Positions 5,277-6,033 of a DNA stretch of 6,033 nucleotides are shown here, in pieces. The stretch is from the NCBI GenBank assembly GCA_030530185.1, contig JAUMVL010000075.1, positions 1 through 6,033 of the forward strand, read 5' to 3'. Origin of the DNA: Clostridia bacterium. GTDB taxonomy: Bacteria; Bacillota; Clostridia; Christensenellales; CAG-138. The position numbers and the translations under genes are program-made. The number at the start of each line of letters is the position of its first letter. The stretch's first letter is position 1. The notes under the pieces were generated by a model. It ran no database searches. It saw nothing but the letters and a program-made list of their open reading frames with translations, and had not been told where the DNA came from.

Positions 5277-6033
5277 ATGCGATTCGGTTCGTTTGCACAA
5301 ATGCTGGATTACTATGCATCGGTCTCACCCGATTCTCCCGCGCTGTATTATGGTACAAGCGTTCGGAACGTCTGTACGTTCTCCGAACTCAAGCGTACCG
5401 TGGATGCGCGTGCAGCCGCCCTTTCTGCCGAAGGGAAAACCTGCCTCGGCGTTTTTGCCGACGGAAGCTTTGCCTGCGTCGTTACGATCTTTGCCGCCGT
5501 GCAGGCCGGATTGCAGGTCGTTCTGCTCGATGAAAACACGCCGGACAGTATCCTACCCGACCTGATTCGCTATACCGATATCGACCTGCTTTGGGGCGAT
5601 CCCGATCTTTGTGACGAGCTCTCACCCTTTCTGACAAATGGTGTCGCGGACGGAGCGCACCGGATTCTGTTTTTTACCTCGGGTACGACCGATCGTTCGA
5701 AGGCCGTGGTGCTGACGGACGGTTCGCTGATGGCAAGCGCCTATAACGGTGGGGCTATGCTGCCGCTTTCCCCAAGCGATACGCTCCTTTGCATGCTGCC
5801 GCAAAGCCATGTGTTCGGGTTTGTCTGCGGCCTGCTTTGGGGACTGTCCATGGGCGCGGCGGTAGCGCTCGGACGCGGCGCGCGGCACTATGCCGACGAC
5901 TGCGCGTTCTTCCGTCCCACCGCATTGTCTGCGGTTCCGCTGTTGTGGGGATTTCTGCTCAAATACAGGGCGATCAATCCGGAGCTGAAGCTCGTGCTGA
6001 TCGGCGCCGGCGATTGCCCGAAGACCCTGCTTG
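5277..6033 (+). CDS. AMP-forming acyl/aryl-CoA (or acyl-ACP) synthetase, partial at the right edge
   Basis: From ATG at 5277 (AGGAGGT at 5264-5270, 6 nt upstream) the frame is open for 252 codons to the edge, about the first half of an ANL-superfamily adenylating enzyme. Seen: an N-terminal region typical of the family (FSELKRTVDARAAAL, about 35-49); the phosphate-binding A3 loop FFTSGTTDRSKAVVL (132-146) with the conserved TSGTT and lysine 142; LPQSHVFG (174-181), matching the LPLxHxxG segment; and LVLIGAGDCP (239-248), corresponding to the strand and GGAP-like turn before the A5 region. The adenylate-binding A5 motif and the C-terminal catalytic lysine domain are beyond the window. The family activates a carboxylate with ATP to an acyl-adenylate, then transfers it to CoA or a carrier protein. 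Substrate cannot be read here. It is divergent from the isomerase operon, so it may activate a fatty acid for the same pathway, or it may open an unrelated biosynthetic operon to the right. Confidence 0.85.
   Translation, partial: MRFGSFAQMLDYYASVSPDSPALYYGTSVRNVCTFSELKRTVDARAAALSAEGKTCLGVFADGSFACVVTIFAAVQAGLQVVLLDENTPDSILPDLIRYTDIDLLWGDPDLCDELSPFLTNGVADGAHRILFFTSGTTDRSKAVVLTDGSLMASAYNGGAMLPLSPSDTLLCMLPQSHVFGFVCGLLWGLSMGAAVALGRGARHYADDCAFFRPTALSAVPLLWGFLLKYRAINPELKLVLIGAGDCPKTLL

Noticed and set aside
5345..5888. Small minus-strand open frames inside the synthetase gene
   Set aside because: They are shadows of the plus-strand coding sequence with no ribosome binding sites or recognisable products.

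Overview
The window looks like part of the chromosome of an anaerobic, moderately GC-rich, low-oxygen Bacillota (Clostridia-like) bacterium, possibly a gut or rumen resident. This rests on near-consensus AGGAGG-type ribosome binding sites before every gene, a TATAAT -10 box, AT-rich intergenic DNA and iron-sulfur/flavin redox proteins. The taxonomic placement is an inference; no marker gene is present.

Layout: positions 1-5118 hold four genes on the minus strand, read from right to left as one probable operon. (1) 5118-3730 is an FAD protein that I recognise as a polyenoic (linoleic-type) fatty acid isomerase, very similar throughout to the Propionibacterium/Cutibacterium acnes enzyme PAI as I remember it. 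(2) 3669-2131 is a CrtI/phytoene-desaturase-fold FAD oxidoreductase. (3) 2134-950 is an NAD(P)H-dependent flavin reductase with a C-terminal plant-type [2Fe-2S] domain; it overlaps gene 2 by ATGA. (4) From 940 off the left edge is a cysteine-rich Fe-S protein. A 60-bp gap with a strong stem-loop separates gene 1 from gene 2; genes 2-4 are tightly coupled. A 158-bp AT-rich control region (5119-5276) with promoter signals in both directions and two inverted repeats separates this operon from a divergent plus-strand gene. That gene (5277 to the right edge) encodes the N-terminal half of an AMP-forming acyl/aryl-CoA or acyl-ACP synthetase.

Working model (inference): the isomerase moves a double bond in a polyunsaturated fatty acid to give a conjugated diene. 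The CrtI-like flavoprotein then acts on the conjugated product, perhaps as a saturase in the manner of its distant relative retinol saturase. The [2Fe-2S] flavin reductase and the Fe-S protein would carry electrons from NAD(P)H or ferredoxin. Together this would be a candidate anaerobic PUFA isomerisation and biohydrogenation pathway. The divergent ligase could activate the fatty acid, but it might equally belong to a separate operon. No RNA genes, mobile elements or CRISPR arrays were seen.
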